A stretch of 64,000 nt of DNA. Source: an uncultured Bacilli bacterium (GTDB lineage Bacteria > Bacillota_I > Bacilli_A > RF39 > UBA660). The stretch covers positions 62,001-126,000 of the forward strand of contig CAKOZV010000001.1 of the NCBI GenBank assembly GCA_934131695.1, in the 5' to 3' direction. The position numbers were made by a program, and so were the translations under genes. Below the pieces are notes generated by a model. That model ran no database searches. It worked only from the letters and a program-made list of their open reading frames with translations, and was not told the DNA's origin. This document shows positions 42,213-51,793 of this stretch, piece after piece; the stretch's first letter is position 1; the number at the start of each line of letters is the position of its first letter.

Positions 42213-43736
42213 CTGGACTTTACAGTAATGAATTATAAACTTGATAATGACCAACTAGAAATTGTTAAAGATGATAATAAATACCTCTTTGTTTTAGCAG
42301 GAGCAGGTAGTGGAAAAACTTTGACTATACTTGGTAAGATAAAATACTTAATAGAAGAAAAACATATTCCAAAAGAAGAGATAGTTTGTATTACCTTTAC
42401 AAATATGGCAGTTGAAAACTTGAAAAAGAAAATAAGAGAAGAAATTAATGACAATATAGAATGCTATACCTTTCATAAGTTGGCTATGAAAATACTAGAT
42501 GAGACTAACTATACTTATGAAATAGCTAGTGACGAATTATTAACAATGATTGTGGAAAACTTTTTTAATATAGATATTTTATCTTCCCCATATCTTTTAA
42601 AAGTAGTATTAAGATATTTTAATATATATTTTAGTAAAGCTTATTATAAGAGCTATCAAAAAATATTGGTAACTAAAAGTAAGGAAATACTATTACTAAA
42701 AAGACAAATAATAACTTTTATTCACTTGTTTAAATGTGGTAACTACAAAATGGAAGATTATCAAAAATTCTTTAAAAAGATAAAAAGTTATCTTTTACCA
42801 TTTACTTATTTAAAAGAAAAGTATTTTCTTTTACTGACTTTAAATATATATCTACTATATGAAAAAGAAAAGAAGGAAAATAAAGAACTTGATTTTGATG
42901 ATTTACTATTTATTGCTAAAGATAGAGTTAAATACTATAAAAGAAAAATATCTTATATCATTATTGATGAGTACCAAGATACATCTTATGTTAGATTCTT
43001 ATTTATTAAAGAATTGGTAGATAAGATGAATAGTTCTTTAATGGTAGTAGGAGATGATTTTCAATCTATTTATAGATTTAGTGGTTGTGATATAAGTCTT
43101 TTTTATAATTTTAAAGATTATTATAAAGAAGCAGTTACTCATAAAATAAGAAATACCTATAGAAATAGTGAAGAACTTATAAAAATAGCTAGTGAATTTA
43201 TATTGAAAAATAAATATCAGTTAAGAAAAGAATTAACATCATTTAAGCATATTGATTATCCACTACAAGTTATTTATTCTAATGATTTAAAAAGTACTAT
43301 TTTAAAGGTACTTGATGTGTTAGATAAAGGGAGTATATTCATTTTAGGTAGAAATAACAATGATATAAATCTTATCTTAAGTGATTTGTTAGTAGTTGAT
43401 AATGATAAGATAATATATAAAAAAAGAAAAGATTTAGTTATTAATTATTTAACCATCCATAAGTCTAAAGGACTAGAAGCTGATAATGTTATAGTGATTA
43501 ACTTTTTTAATAGTGTGCTAGGCTTTCCTAATCAAATAAAAGAAGAAAGGATAATGAGATTAGTAACTAAAAAAGCAGAAGATTATCCTTATAATGAAGA
43601 AAGAAGGCTATTTTATGTGGCAATAACTAGAACTAGAAATAGGTGTTATTTGTTAGTACCTAGTAATAATTACTCAATTTTTATTAAGGAATTAGAAAGA
43701 AAAAAGGCACTTGTTAAATTTTTAAGAATGAGATAG
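42213..43736 (+). CDS. UvrD/Rep-type superfamily 1 DNA helicase
   Basis: Compact 3'-5' helicase of about 507 residues. Motifs in order are Q motif NDQLEIV, Walker A LAGAGSGKT, ITFTNMAVENL (Ia), IIDEYQDTSY (II), VGDDFQSIYRFSG (III), YRNSEELI (IV), IHKSKGLEADNVIV (V) and EERRLFYVAITRTRN (VI). It is shorter than UvrD (over 700), so accessory subdomains are reduced. The SOS-type promoter suggests DNA-damage induction. GGAGGTGAT (42200-42208) best fits a CTG start at 42213; ATG 42207 is too close and ATG 42228 too far, so the start is uncertain. Confidence 0.88.
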   Translation: MDFTVMNYKLDNDQLEIVKDDNKYLFVLAGAGSGKTLTILGKIKYLIEEKHIPKEEIVCITFTNMAVENLKKKIREEINDNIECYTFHKLAMKILDETNYTYEIASDELLTMIVENFFNIDILSSPYLLKVVLRYFNIYFSKAYYKSYQKILVTKSKEILLLKRQIITFIHLFKCGNYKMEDYQKFFKKIKSYLLPFTYLKEKYFLLLTLNIYLLYEKEKKENKELDFDDLLFIAKDRVKYYKRKISYIIIDEYQDTSYVRFLFIKELVDKMNSSLMVVGDDFQSIYRFSGCDISLFYNFKDYYKEAVTHKIRNTYRNSEELIKIASEFILKNKYQLRKELTSFKHIDYPLQVIYSNDLKSTILKVLDVLDKGSIFILGRNNNDINLILSDLLVVDNDKIIYKKRKDLVINYLTIHKSKGLEADNVIVINFFNSVLGFPNQIKEERIMRLVTKKAEDYPYNEERRLFYVAITRTRNRCYLLVPSNNYSIFIKELERKKALVKFLRMR

Positions 43737-43756
43737 AATTTATGTGGTGAATCAAG

Positions 43757-44128
43757 ATGAAGATGAGTGAAAAATATATAATAGATAAAAAATTAGAAAG
43801 GTTTAAAACTTCTAAATTCCGTAGTAGGTTTCATCTTTCTAATAAAGATAGAAAATATGTTTCAGATAAGGGTTATAAAGTAATAAAGTCGCATGCTTAT
43901 GATTTTATAAGTAAACGGTTAGCACCATATCCTACTTTAAATGATGGTAAACAAACACCAATGAGAGGGCATCCTGTTTTTATTGCTATGCATGCTACAG
44001 CTATTTGTTGCAGAACTTGTCTTTCTAAATGGTATCATATAGATAAAAATAGATGCTTAACAAAACAAGAAATAGATGAGATAGTAGATACTATAATGGT
44101 TTGGATTTACAATGAAATGAGTCAATAA
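43757..44128 (+). CDS. DUF4186 family protein
   Basis: Protein of 123 residues with the full DUF4186 signature: FRSRFHLSNKDRKYV, KRLAPYPTLNDGKQTPMRGHPVF, then HATAICCRTCLSKWY. Its His and Cys residues may bind a metal. The function is unknown. It follows the helicase by 20 bases and could be in the same SOS-controlled transcript. Confidence 0.88.
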   Translation: MKMSEKYIIDKKLERFKTSKFRSRFHLSNKDRKYVSDKGYKVIKSHAYDFISKRLAPYPTLNDGKQTPMRGHPVFIAMHATAICCRTCLSKWYHIDKNRCLTKQEIDEIVDTIMVWIYNEMSQ

Positions 44129-44144
44129 TAAAAGAATATTATCA

Positions 44145-45689
44145 CTAATATCCTTTATGTAATAAGTCTCTTATCATTTTAAATGTTAATAAAGCTGATA
44201 CAATAATTATAAAAGTAAGCATAATAAATTTAGCTAATTCTGTTTTTGTAAAACTATAAGCTAGGACTAAACAACCATCAATAAAACCAAGTATTAACTC
44301 ATGAAGAAGATTTTCTAGTTTATCAATATGTTTAGTTGAATTGCTTAGTTCTAATTTAAGTTTAAAGTTTCCTTGCTTTATATATTTTAGTAAACTTTCT
44401 GTCTCTTCCGGAATATTTATTAAGCTTTTACTACTCTTTAAAACTTTTTTCTCTATGCTTTTTAATGTTTCCCCTGATAGTAAGGCTTTCTTCTCATTTT
44501 CTAGTACTTTATCCTTTAAAACACTAGTTAGACTGATAGTGGAATCAAGTGACTGTAAGACTCCTTCAATTACACCAATACCACGTATTAGCATAGTAAC
44601 ATTATGGTCTAATATTAAATTATTTTCTTGGAGCATTTTAAACATATCAGTAATAAATTTCCTAGTATCTATTTCATCAAGACCAAGGGTAGAAAATTCT
44701 TCTAAAATTTCTTTAATATTATCAACTAGTTTTTGGTAATCAGTTTCATCTTTCTTTATAGACATTGATAATAGACAATTAGCAACTTCTTGATAGTCTT
44801 CTGTAATAATAGCTTTCATACATTTATTTAATAAAGCTCTATTAAGTTTTGATAGAGTTCCTACCATACCCCAGTCTAGAAAATATATTTTATCATTATA
44901 AATTGTTATATTGTCAGGATGAGGATCAGCATGAAACATACCATCTTCTAAAGCTTGCTTGATATAGTTTTTACTCAACTCTTTAGCAATAAGACTCTTA
45001 TCATAATTTTCATTATCTAATTTTTCTATATTAGATATCATTATGCCATCAATATATTCCATGACTAAAATATTTTTAGTTGATAATTCTTCTATCACTT
45101 TAGGGGAAGATATATAAGAAATAGATTTGTTATGATTTTCAAAGAACAACATATTTTCTTTTTCCTTAGAAAAATCCAGTTCCATCATGGTAGTTGTGTA
45201 TAACTCATCTAATACCTTATCTAAATCCATTATTTTGATAAAGTGATTAAGATGTAATATTTTAGTAGCTTGCTTTAATAACTCTATATCTTGTTTTATT
45301 TCTTCTTCAATATTTGGTCTTCTGATTTTTAAAACAACAGTTCTTTTATCTTTTAACCTTGCCTTATGAACTTGTGCAATAGAAGCTGATCCAATTGGCT
45401 TTTCGTAGATATGGGCAAATATACTATCTAAATTTTTGTACTCTTTCTTAAGAATCTTTTCTATTTGTGAATAAGGTAGTGGCGTAACGTTGCCTCTTAA
45501 TTTCGATAATTCTTTAGCATATTCATTAGGAATTAAATCAACTCTTGTAGAAAGAATTTGCCCTATTTTTATAAAAGTTGGTCCTAAGTCTTCAATGGTC
45601 TTTCTAAGATTTTTAGGACTTCTGTCATCTACTAAATTATTAATTTTTATAATACTTATTATTTCTATTAATCTGTTTTTATTATTCAT
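44145..45689 (-). CDS. ABC1/UbiB-type atypical kinase
   Basis: Protein of 514 residues of the ABC1 (ADCK/UbiB) family of protein-kinase-like ATPases. Signatures are the N-terminal motif LGPTFIKIGQILSTR (KxGQ), the Ala-rich loop GSASIAQVHKA, ATP-binding Lys in VVLKIRRP, catalytic DPHPDNI and metal-binding FLDWGMVG. Two C-terminal membrane helices anchor it. In respiring bacteria it supports quinone synthesis; no quinone genes are visible here, so the role may be lipid-related. The ATG at 45689 follows GGTG; a longer frame would start inside the terminator at 45715. Confidence 0.9.
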   Translation of the reverse strand: MNNKNRLIEIISIIKINNLVDDRSPKNLRKTIEDLGPTFIKIGQILSTRVDLIPNEYAKELSKLRGNVTPLPYSQIEKILKKEYKNLDSIFAHIYEKPIGSASIAQVHKARLKDKRTVVLKIRRPNIEEEIKQDIELLKQATKILHLNHFIKIMDLDKVLDELYTTTMMELDFSKEKENMLFFENHNKSISYISSPKVIEELSTKNILVMEYIDGIMISNIEKLDNENYDKSLIAKELSKNYIKQALEDGMFHADPHPDNITIYNDKIYFLDWGMVGTLSKLNRALLNKCMKAIITEDYQEVANCLLSMSIKKDETDYQKLVDNIKEILEEFSTLGLDEIDTRKFITDMFKMLQENNLILDHNVTMLIRGIGVIEGVLQSLDSTISLTSVLKDKVLENEKKALLSGETLKSIEKKVLKSSKSLINIPEETESLLKYIKQGNFKLKLELSNSTKHIDKLENLLHELILGFIDGCLVLAYSFTKTELAKFIMLTFIIIVSALLTFKMIRDLLHKGY

Positions 45690-45714
45690 ATCATTCACCA
45701 TCCTAATTATATAT

Positions 45715-45736
45715 AAAAAACTAGACATAAGTCTAG
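45715..45736 (-). terminator. Terminator of the LppM-like gene
   Basis: Minus-strand perfect stem CTAGAC TTAT GTCTAG followed by six T. Confidence 0.85.
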
Positions 45737-45743
45737 TAATTTA

Positions 45744-47054
45744 CTATAAAGTATCAATTTGATTATCGTTGTTTACATTAGATTGTTGATTATTAACAGT
45801 ATCTGTGGATAAAGTTTGATTTGCAAGATTATTATCAACATTAGTTGTGGAAAATATGTTTGTTGTTTGAACTGGTTGTGAAGAACTCTGATTATCCACT
45901 GAACTTGTGGATAAAGTTTCATTTACAGGTATATTATTAACATTGGTTGTGGAAAGTATGCTTGCAGTTTGAACTGGTTGTGAAGAACTCTGATTATCCA
46001 CTGAGCTTGTGGATAAAGTTTCGTTTACAGGTATATTATCAACATTAGTTGTGGAAAAAACTGGTGATTGTGAACTTGTAGAAGTTTGCTCTAGTAAGTT
46101 TTGATTTGAATACATATCCGCAATATTTGATTTTTTATCTGGCTGTTGATAAAAAGCTTCAACCTTATTAATATTTTCATTACTTTGATTGTCAATATTT
46201 TGACTTGTTACATTATTGCTCATAATTGGTGTTTCAACAGAAGAATTAAAAGTTGTAGTTTGTTTATCATTAGTTACATCTTTATTAGAAACTTTGTTTT
46301 TCTTGCCTTTATTTAAAATACTTACTATAACGATAATAATTAATAAGACTATAACTCCGCCACATATATAAATATTAGTCTTATTATATAATGCAAAAGA
46401 AAATTCTATTTTATCTTCCCCAGTAGATGATAAATCCCAACTTAAATCTTTATCATCATTTTTCTTAGTAGTAGCATTACTACTTATAGCTTTATAAGGT
46501 AACTTAACATTGAAACTTAAATCCATATTAGTATTCATATTAGAAAAATCAAAATCAGAGTCTGTTGTAGTATTATTATCATCTATTGTAAAATCGTTAT
46601 CAATTGTTGTGTCATCACTTGTACTATTATTTAAATCGCTGTCTGATGAATCAAATTTGAAACTAGCTGTATAAGTGTTTTTTAAAAACCCTTTTTTAAC
46701 TTTAAATACTTTACTTTCACTCTTGTTACTATCAAGTAATCCTGATAAATCGTAAGTTGTATCGTTAGTAGAACTTACATCATCAATATTTTTAATATTT
46801 TTAGATAATTTTAATCCATTCATATTACCATCAACATAATTGGAAACTGTAAATCCTTTATTTTCTAGTTCCTTTTTATCATCACTAGTTAATATTTCTT
46901 GATCTCCAAATAATGATTTGTCAAAGGCATATATTACTGTATAATCTATTGACTTATCTTTCTTTATTTCCATTGTAGAATTAAACTTTACACATCCTGT
47001 TAGGGAAATAACTAACAGGATTAACAATGCTGTTAATTTAATATTTTTTTTCAT
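45744..47054 (-). CDS. LppM-like lipoprotein with repeat tail
   Basis: Protein of 436 residues. Signal peptide with lipobox SLTGC (Cys near 21), then an LppM-like domain to about 225 (CVKFNSTMEIKKDKSIDYTV opens it) containing an Asp/Ser/Thr-rich insert. A membrane helix near 231-250 is followed by a KGKKNK basic stretch and a long Asn/Ser/Gln/Thr-rich tail. The order of domains puts the tail in the cytosol if the helix spans the membrane. The tail ends in 34-residue repeats. AGGAG precedes the ATG; a -10 lies at 47145-47140 in an otherwise empty leader. Confidence 0.8.
   Translation of the reverse strand: MKKNIKLTALLILLVISLTGCVKFNSTMEIKKDKSIDYTVIYAFDKSLFGDQEILTSDDKKELENKGFTVSNYVDGNMNGLKLSKNIKNIDDVSSTNDTTYDLSGLLDSNKSESKVFKVKKGFLKNTYTASFKFDSSDSDLNNSTSDDTTIDNDFTIDDNNTTTDSDFDFSNMNTNMDLSFNVKLPYKAISSNATTKKNDDKDLSWDLSSTGEDKIEFSFALYNKTNIYICGGVIVLLIIIVIVSILNKGKKNKVSNKDVTNDKQTTTFNSSVETPIMSNNVTSQNIDNQSNENINKVEAFYQQPDKKSNIADMYSNQNLLEQTSTSSQSPVFSTTNVDNIPVNETLSTSSVDNQSSSQPVQTASILSTTNVNNIPVNETLSTSSVDNQSSSQPVQTTNIFSTTNVDNNLANQTLSTDTVNNQQSNVNNDNQIDTL
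45780..46061 (-). repeat. 102-bp tandem coding repeats (about 2.8 copies)
   Basis: The C-terminal tail of the LppM-like protein repeats a 34-residue unit containing STTNVDN, PVNETLSTSSVDNQ and SSSQPVQT. The first two copies are nearly identical in DNA, the last is diverged and shorter. Recent duplication or slippage is likely, so copy number may vary between strains. Confidence 0.8.
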
Positions 47055-47232
47055 TTTTACTCCTAACTTTCAATTTGTTTTTATTGTTAAAAATTTTCAC
47101 TAATATACTATCACCACCAAACACCTTATCTCTATTATCATTATAGACCATATCTAATGAAAAATAAATTAAAAATTTACAATCATTGTCAAGTGAAATG
47201 TAATATCTAGATAGCTTAATAATTACAAATAA

Positions 47233-47260
47233 AAAACTGTCAGAAAGATTCTGACAGTTT
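47233..47260 (-). terminator. Terminator of tRNA-Trp
   Basis: Minus-strand 11-bp stem AAACTGTCAGA / TCTGACAGTTT, 4-base loop, T-rich tail. Confidence 0.85.
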
Positions 47261-47271
47261 AATAATCTAAA

Positions 47272-47345
47272 TGGCAGGGGATGAGAGAATCGAACTCCCA
47301 TCTAAAGTTTTGGAGACTCCTATTTTACCATTAAACTAATCCCCT
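47272..47345 (-). tRNA. tRNA-Trp(CCA)
   Basis: 74-nt cloverleaf on the minus strand: acceptor AGGGGAT / ATCCCCT, discriminator G, encoded CCA. The anticodon loop CTCCAAA gives CCA at 34-36. The T loop is TTCGATT. It reads TGG only, in line with TGA being a stop. Confidence 0.95.
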
Positions 47346-47468
47346 AACTGCTACAACTAGATTATAGCACATAACTTAGTTATTTAACAAGACCTTTTCT
47401 GTGCTATAATAGATAAAAATTTAATATTTATTTAATAAATAAATGATTAACTAATATTGGTGATGAGT

Positions 47469-48155
47469 ATGAAAGTATTAATTATTGAAGATGAATATAA
47501 TTTAGCAGATGTGATTAAAGAAAGATTAGAAAAAGAAAAATTAATTGTTGATATAGTAGAAGATGGAGAAGAAGGGTACTATTATGCTTCAACTAATACA
47601 TATGACTTAATAATATTAGATGTGATGCTTCCTAATATGTCTGGCTTTCAGATACTTAATAAATTGAGAACTGATAATATAAATAGTAAAATAATTATGT
47701 TAACAGCAAGGTCTACTATTGAAGATAAATTAAATGGTTTAGAGAATGGAGCAGATGATTATCTAACTAAACCGTTTCATATGGATGAATTAGTAGCAAG
47801 AGTAAATATTCAATTAAAAAGAAACAATAATAATAATAACTTGTTATTTGGTGATTTAGTACTTAATACTACTACCTTGAAAGTAACTTGCGCTAAGACT
47901 AATGAAGTAGTAGAGCTGATAAAAAAAGAATTTCAATTATTAGAGTACTTTATTAATAATCCTAATCAAGTATTATCTAAAGAACAGATATATGATAGAG
48001 TCTGGGGAATAGAGAATGAAATAGAATCTAATAATCTAGAAGCTTATCTATCATTTATTAGAAAAAAACTAAGAGCGATAGAATCTAAAGTAGTAATTAA
48101 ATCAGTAAGAGGAATGGGGTATAAGATAGAATATGGAAATAAAGAAATTAAGTAA
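47469..48155 (+). CDS. OmpR/PhoB-type response regulator
   Basis: Protein of 228 residues. Receiver domain with acidic pocket EDE, phospho-acceptor Asp in LIILDVMLPNMSG, switch Thr in MLTARST and Lys in YLTKPFH. The winged-helix DNA-binding domain contains IKKEFQLLEYFINNPNQVLSKEQIYDRVWG and the final SVRGMGYKI. It overlaps its histidine kinase by 23 bases. An extended -10 (TGTGCTATAAT) lies upstream. The ATG at 47469 follows GGTGAT; upstream in-frame TTG and GTG are unlikely. Confidence 0.93.
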   Translation: MKVLIIEDEYNLADVIKERLEKEKLIVDIVEDGEEGYYYASTNTYDLIILDVMLPNMSGFQILNKLRTDNINSKIIMLTARSTIEDKLNGLENGADDYLTKPFHMDELVARVNIQLKRNNNNNNLLFGDLVLNTTTLKVTCAKTNEVVELIKKEFQLLEYFINNPNQVLSKEQIYDRVWGIENEIESNNLEAYLSFIRKKLRAIESKVVIKSVRGMGYKIEYGNKEIK

Positions 48156-49365
48156 AAAAATATTTTATACCCTAGTTCTAATATTAACTATCTCTATGTT
48201 GACGGTAGTAAGTATCTTTAATGTTCAAAACTATTTGGAACAGAAAATTTCTATTAATAATAGCTTAAATGTTTCTCTTAATAAAAGAGATAGAAAAATA
48301 CCGCCAGCTAAGATAAAGGAACGTAGTGATATTGATAATGTAGAAAATAGAAATATTAAATTTATGGATTCAGTAATATACACGATACTTTTAGATGATA
48401 ATGATAATATTCTAGATGTTATTAATCATTCTAATAACGAAGTATCTAATGAAAAGATAAGTGAACTAGCTAGAAAAATACTTAAAGATAAAAAGACTAG
48501 AACTAGATATATTGGTTGCTTATATCTAAGTGATTATTCATATTCATACTTAAAAGGGGATACATTAGTGATACTTGATAATAGTAAGATTAAAAAGTCT
48601 TTGCAATTATCTTTAGAAATGTCTATCTTAATCCTTAGTATTTTAGAACTATTAATTATTATAGGTAGTAAATATTTAACTACTTGGTTGATTAAACCAG
48701 TAAAAGAAAGTTTTGATAAACAGAAACAATTTATTGCTGATGCCTCTCATGAACTAAAAACTCCTTTATCAGTCATAGTAGCTAGTAGTGAAGCGATAGA
48801 TATAGATGAGAAAAATAGTAAATGGTTAAAGAATATAGAATATGAAACTAATAGAATGAATCTTCTTATTAGTAAACTACTTAGTCTTGCTAAGAGTGAG
48901 CAGATGGAGAAAGTTAAATTAGTTAATAATAATTTTTCTAAAATAGTAGAGTTATCATTATTGACATTTGAAGGAAGAGCATATGAAAAAGATATTAAAT
49001 TTAATTATGATATAGAAGATAATATTTTAATGTTAATGGATGAAGATAGTATTAAAGAATTAGTAGAAATACTACTTGATAATGCTATTAAACACTCTAA
49101 GAAAAAAGGAACAATTAATATTTCCTTAAAAAGAGATGGACAAATAACCTTACTAGTACAAAATGAGGGAGAAGCTATTCCTAAAGGAGAAGAAGAAAAA
49201 ATATTTGAAAGATTTTACCGTGTTGATAAAGCTAGAAATAGAAAAGATAACAGATATGGTTTAGGACTAGCTATTGCTAAAAATATTGTTTTATTACATA
49301 AAGGTAAGATAAAAGCTTCATCAATGGATGGTATAACAACATTTCAAGTGACATTTAAGAAATAG
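48133..49365 (+). CDS. Sensor histidine kinase
   Basis: Protein of 410 residues, partner of the overlapping regulator. Two membrane helices (about 11-30 and 158-180) flank a sensor domain of about 125 residues outside the cell. The H-box is FIADASHELKTPLSV; the ATPase has LLDNAIKHSKKKG (N), ERFYRVDKARN (F) and YGLGLAIAKNI (G2). No HAMP domain of usual length is clear. The signal is unknown. Confidence 0.93.
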   Translation: MEIKKLSKKIFYTLVLILTISMLTVVSIFNVQNYLEQKISINNSLNVSLNKRDRKIPPAKIKERSDIDNVENRNIKFMDSVIYTILLDDNDNILDVINHSNNEVSNEKISELARKILKDKKTRTRYIGCLYLSDYSYSYLKGDTLVILDNSKIKKSLQLSLEMSILILSILELLIIIGSKYLTTWLIKPVKESFDKQKQFIADASHELKTPLSVIVASSEAIDIDEKNSKWLKNIEYETNRMNLLISKLLSLAKSEQMEKVKLVNNNFSKIVELSLLTFEGRAYEKDIKFNYDIEDNILMLMDEDSIKELVEILLDNAIKHSKKKGTINISLKRDGQITLLVQNEGEAIPKGEEEKIFERFYRVDKARNRKDNRYGLGLAIAKNIVLLHKGKIKASSMDGITTFQVTFKK

Positions 49366-49397
49366 ATGGTTTTAGAGGATTATATAATGCAAGAATA

Positions 49398-49439
49398 AAA
49401 GAGTAGTATTTACTGGAAACAACTACTCTTTGTTTTTTT
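49398..49439. terminator. Shared terminator between convergent genes
   Basis: Perfect 10-bp stem AAAGAGTAGT / ACTACTCTTT, then G and T7. It overlaps the minus-strand helicase stop codon and ends the two-component operon. Confidence 0.85.
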
Positions 49440-51681
49440 CGTCTCTAATTAAATTATATAGTTCTGTAAGAAAAGGACTTCTTTCTTTAATATCCTTATT
49501 AGTAAGTAGGTAAACATGATTTTTTGTTCTAGTAAGTGCTACATAAAATACTCTTCTTTCTTCAGCATAAGTGTAGTTTTCTTTATTAGTTCTAGATATA
49601 AATAAATTAGTTAACCAGAAATTATGCCTAGATGTTATTGGGAAATCTCTATCAAGACCGATTATGATAACTTCATCAAAAGTTAATCCTTTAGATTTAT
49701 GAATACTCATAGCATCTATATTAATATCTTCATACCCTAGATAAGTAACTTTAGTACCAATACTATCTATAAGAGATTTATCATTAAATAAGTTGTCTAT
49801 TTGTCTATTCTTTCTAGCAAGTATTAAAATACGATAATCGGGATTTGTTCTATAAATATCAAGAATTAACTTTTTTAATGTTTCTATTTCATCATCAAAT
49901 AGCTTAAAAATAATTGGCTTTTTTATACTTTTATCAGATATTAATTCCTTTCTTATTTGTGTAGGATTTTTCATAATAAATTTTCCACTATAGTCTATTA
50001 GCTCTTTACTGTTACGATAAGTCTTAGAAATATAGAGTATCTTAGCATCGGTAAAGTATTTTTGAAAATTATATATGTAGGAAATATTAGAACCACTAAA
50101 GGCATAAATAGATTGCCAGTCATCACCAACAGCTACAATTTTAGAATGATTTTTTCTAATTATATTATTAACTAAAGTGTATCTATCTTGAGATATATCT
50201 TGATACTCATCAATAACTAAATATTTAAAGTCTAAATTGTCATCGTTTGCATTATCAATATACTTATTAGCATAATAAATCATATCAGGAAAATCAAATT
50301 TATATTCATTAGGGTTACCAAACAATTCATTTTGATAATATCTATAAAAATCAGTTATATATTTGTACTGCTTAATAGCTATATTCTTTTCTGTAAAACT
50401 TAAAGAATTTAAATAATCATTTACCATTTCGTTTATACTGTTTCGATTAACAGAAGATTTGATTTTATCAATACAGTTATAATAAAGATTTCTTAAAGAA
50501 TATATTTGACTTAGAGTATATCTATCTAACATCTTGTTAATAACTTCCTCATTAGTTAATCTATTAAGTTCAAAACCATAACTAAGTAATTGGCTTTTTA
50601 AACTTTTAATAATATCTTCTTTTTTAGTAGCAGTTATAGCAATAAGCTTATTCTTATGTTTTTCATGATAAGATAATTTTTCTTTCATATTCTTTCTATA
50701 ACGATTAAGTTCATTGTCACTAGAACCAGCCAAACCAAAATACTCAATATAAATATTTTCACCGTTTAGATTTAACGTAAAATCAGGATGATATGGTGTA
50801 TGATTGTTTAATAATTCCTCATAAATTTTTTCATAGTAATAAGGTATTTGGTGCATGAAGAGAAAGTTAGCAATAATTGCTTCTCCTTTAGATTTAACAA
50901 GTTCTCCTTTTATAGTGTAAATAATTTCTTGATTATAATCATGTTCTAATCTAGTAGTTATATAATTGCCTTGATCAGTTATTTCTTTAATTTTACTAAT
51001 TTTTAACTCTTTAAAGTATTGATCATAAGTAGGGTATTTATCATAATTTTCTTTGAAAAACTTACCTAATATAATATCTTCCTCTTGGTCAAATACCTCT
51101 ATTAATTCTTTTAAAAGTTGTTTGTTAGGGAAAATATTATCTTTAAAATACTTAAGAAAAATCTGATTCTTTTCATTATCTCCTACTACACTACATTTAT
51201 GATTTTTGAAAATAGATTTAATATGCATATAACCAAGGGCATGAAAAGTAGAGACTACTACCGGAATATTGAAATCAAGTCTTATTCTTTTATCAAGTTC
51301 TTCAGTTGCTTTTCTAGTAAAGCTCATAACTAGTATTTTTTCAGGATCAACCTTCTTAATATCAACAAGATATTTTACCTTAGCAGCCATAGTAGTAGTT
51401 TTACCAGTCCCAGCTCCGGCAATTATTAGGGAAAAATCTTCATCTGTAAGTATAGCTTTTATTTGTTCTTCATCAAGTCTTATATTATCATCTATCCCTC
51501 TATACATAGTATCAAAATAAGACTTATACTTTATATATAAATCGTCTAAAACTTTGTTATTATAAGAATCTAAATCAAATCCTATAGGTTTGTTAACAGT
51601 CATTCTTGCTAGATACTTAGATATATATTCTTTATTAGTATATTTATTTTTAAATAATTCATTATAATCAATACTTTCCAT
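49423..51681 (-). CDS. HelD/UvrD-type helicase with inserted nuclease-like domain
   Basis: Protein of 752 residues. SF1 motifs are Walker A IAGAGTGKTT, SFTRKATEELDKRI, VIDEYQDISQ, VGDDWQSIYAFSG, YRNSKELI, IHKSKGLTFDEVII and AEERRVFYVALTRTKN. Between motifs Ia and II (about 260-360) lies a segment SKGEAIIANFLF, PYHPDFTL, IYIEYFG that fits a PD-(D/E)xK-like fold (Glu, PD, ExF), as found in helicase IV. The last Lys of the nuclease motif is not clear. AAGGTG precedes the ATG. It acts in DNA repair or recombination, and is separate from the shorter SOS-linked helicase. Confidence 0.88.
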   Translation of the reverse strand: MESIDYNELFKNKYTNKEYISKYLARMTVNKPIGFDLDSYNNKVLDDLYIKYKSYFDTMYRGIDDNIRLDEEQIKAILTDEDFSLIIAGAGTGKTTTMAAKVKYLVDIKKVDPEKILVMSFTRKATEELDKRIRLDFNIPVVVSTFHALGYMHIKSIFKNHKCSVVGDNEKNQIFLKYFKDNIFPNKQLLKELIEVFDQEEDIILGKFFKENYDKYPTYDQYFKELKISKIKEITDQGNYITTRLEHDYNQEIIYTIKGELVKSKGEAIIANFLFMHQIPYYYEKIYEELLNNHTPYHPDFTLNLNGENIYIEYFGLAGSSDNELNRYRKNMKEKLSYHEKHKNKLIAITATKKEDIIKSLKSQLLSYGFELNRLTNEEVINKMLDRYTLSQIYSLRNLYYNCIDKIKSSVNRNSINEMVNDYLNSLSFTEKNIAIKQYKYITDFYRYYQNELFGNPNEYKFDFPDMIYYANKYIDNANDDNLDFKYLVIDEYQDISQDRYTLVNNIIRKNHSKIVAVGDDWQSIYAFSGSNISYIYNFQKYFTDAKILYISKTYRNSKELIDYSGKFIMKNPTQIRKELISDKSIKKPIIFKLFDDEIETLKKLILDIYRTNPDYRILILARKNRQIDNLFNDKSLIDSIGTKVTYLGYEDINIDAMSIHKSKGLTFDEVIIIGLDRDFPITSRHNFWLTNLFISRTNKENYTYAEERRVFYVALTRTKNHVYLLTNKDIKERSPFLTELYNLIRDEKNKE

Positions 51682-51721
51682 ACTTCAACACCTTTTCATC
51701 TATCTTAATAATAACATAGAT

Positions 51722-51774
51722 TTAAGAATAATTAAGAAAAAATTAAGAATTAACTTATTATGTCATGCTATAAT
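51722..51774 (+). promoter_or_regulatory. Promoter with phased TTAAG repeats (response regulator site)
   Basis: TTAAG occurs at 51722, 51732 and 51743, then the extended -10 TGCTATAAT ends at 51774. The last repeat starts 26 bases before the -10. The same pattern with 11-base steps precedes the C39 peptidase gene. It fits direct-repeat binding by an OmpR/PhoB-type regulator, presumably the one encoded just downstream. Confidence 0.65.
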
Positions 51775-51793
51775 CGGAGAAAGGAGAGAGTGA

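Noticed and set aside
47038..47301. 87-residue minus-strand reading frame beginning in tRNA-Trp
   Set aside because: Its first codons are the tRNA-Trp gene and its terminator, it has no ribosome site, and it runs into the start of the LppM-like gene.
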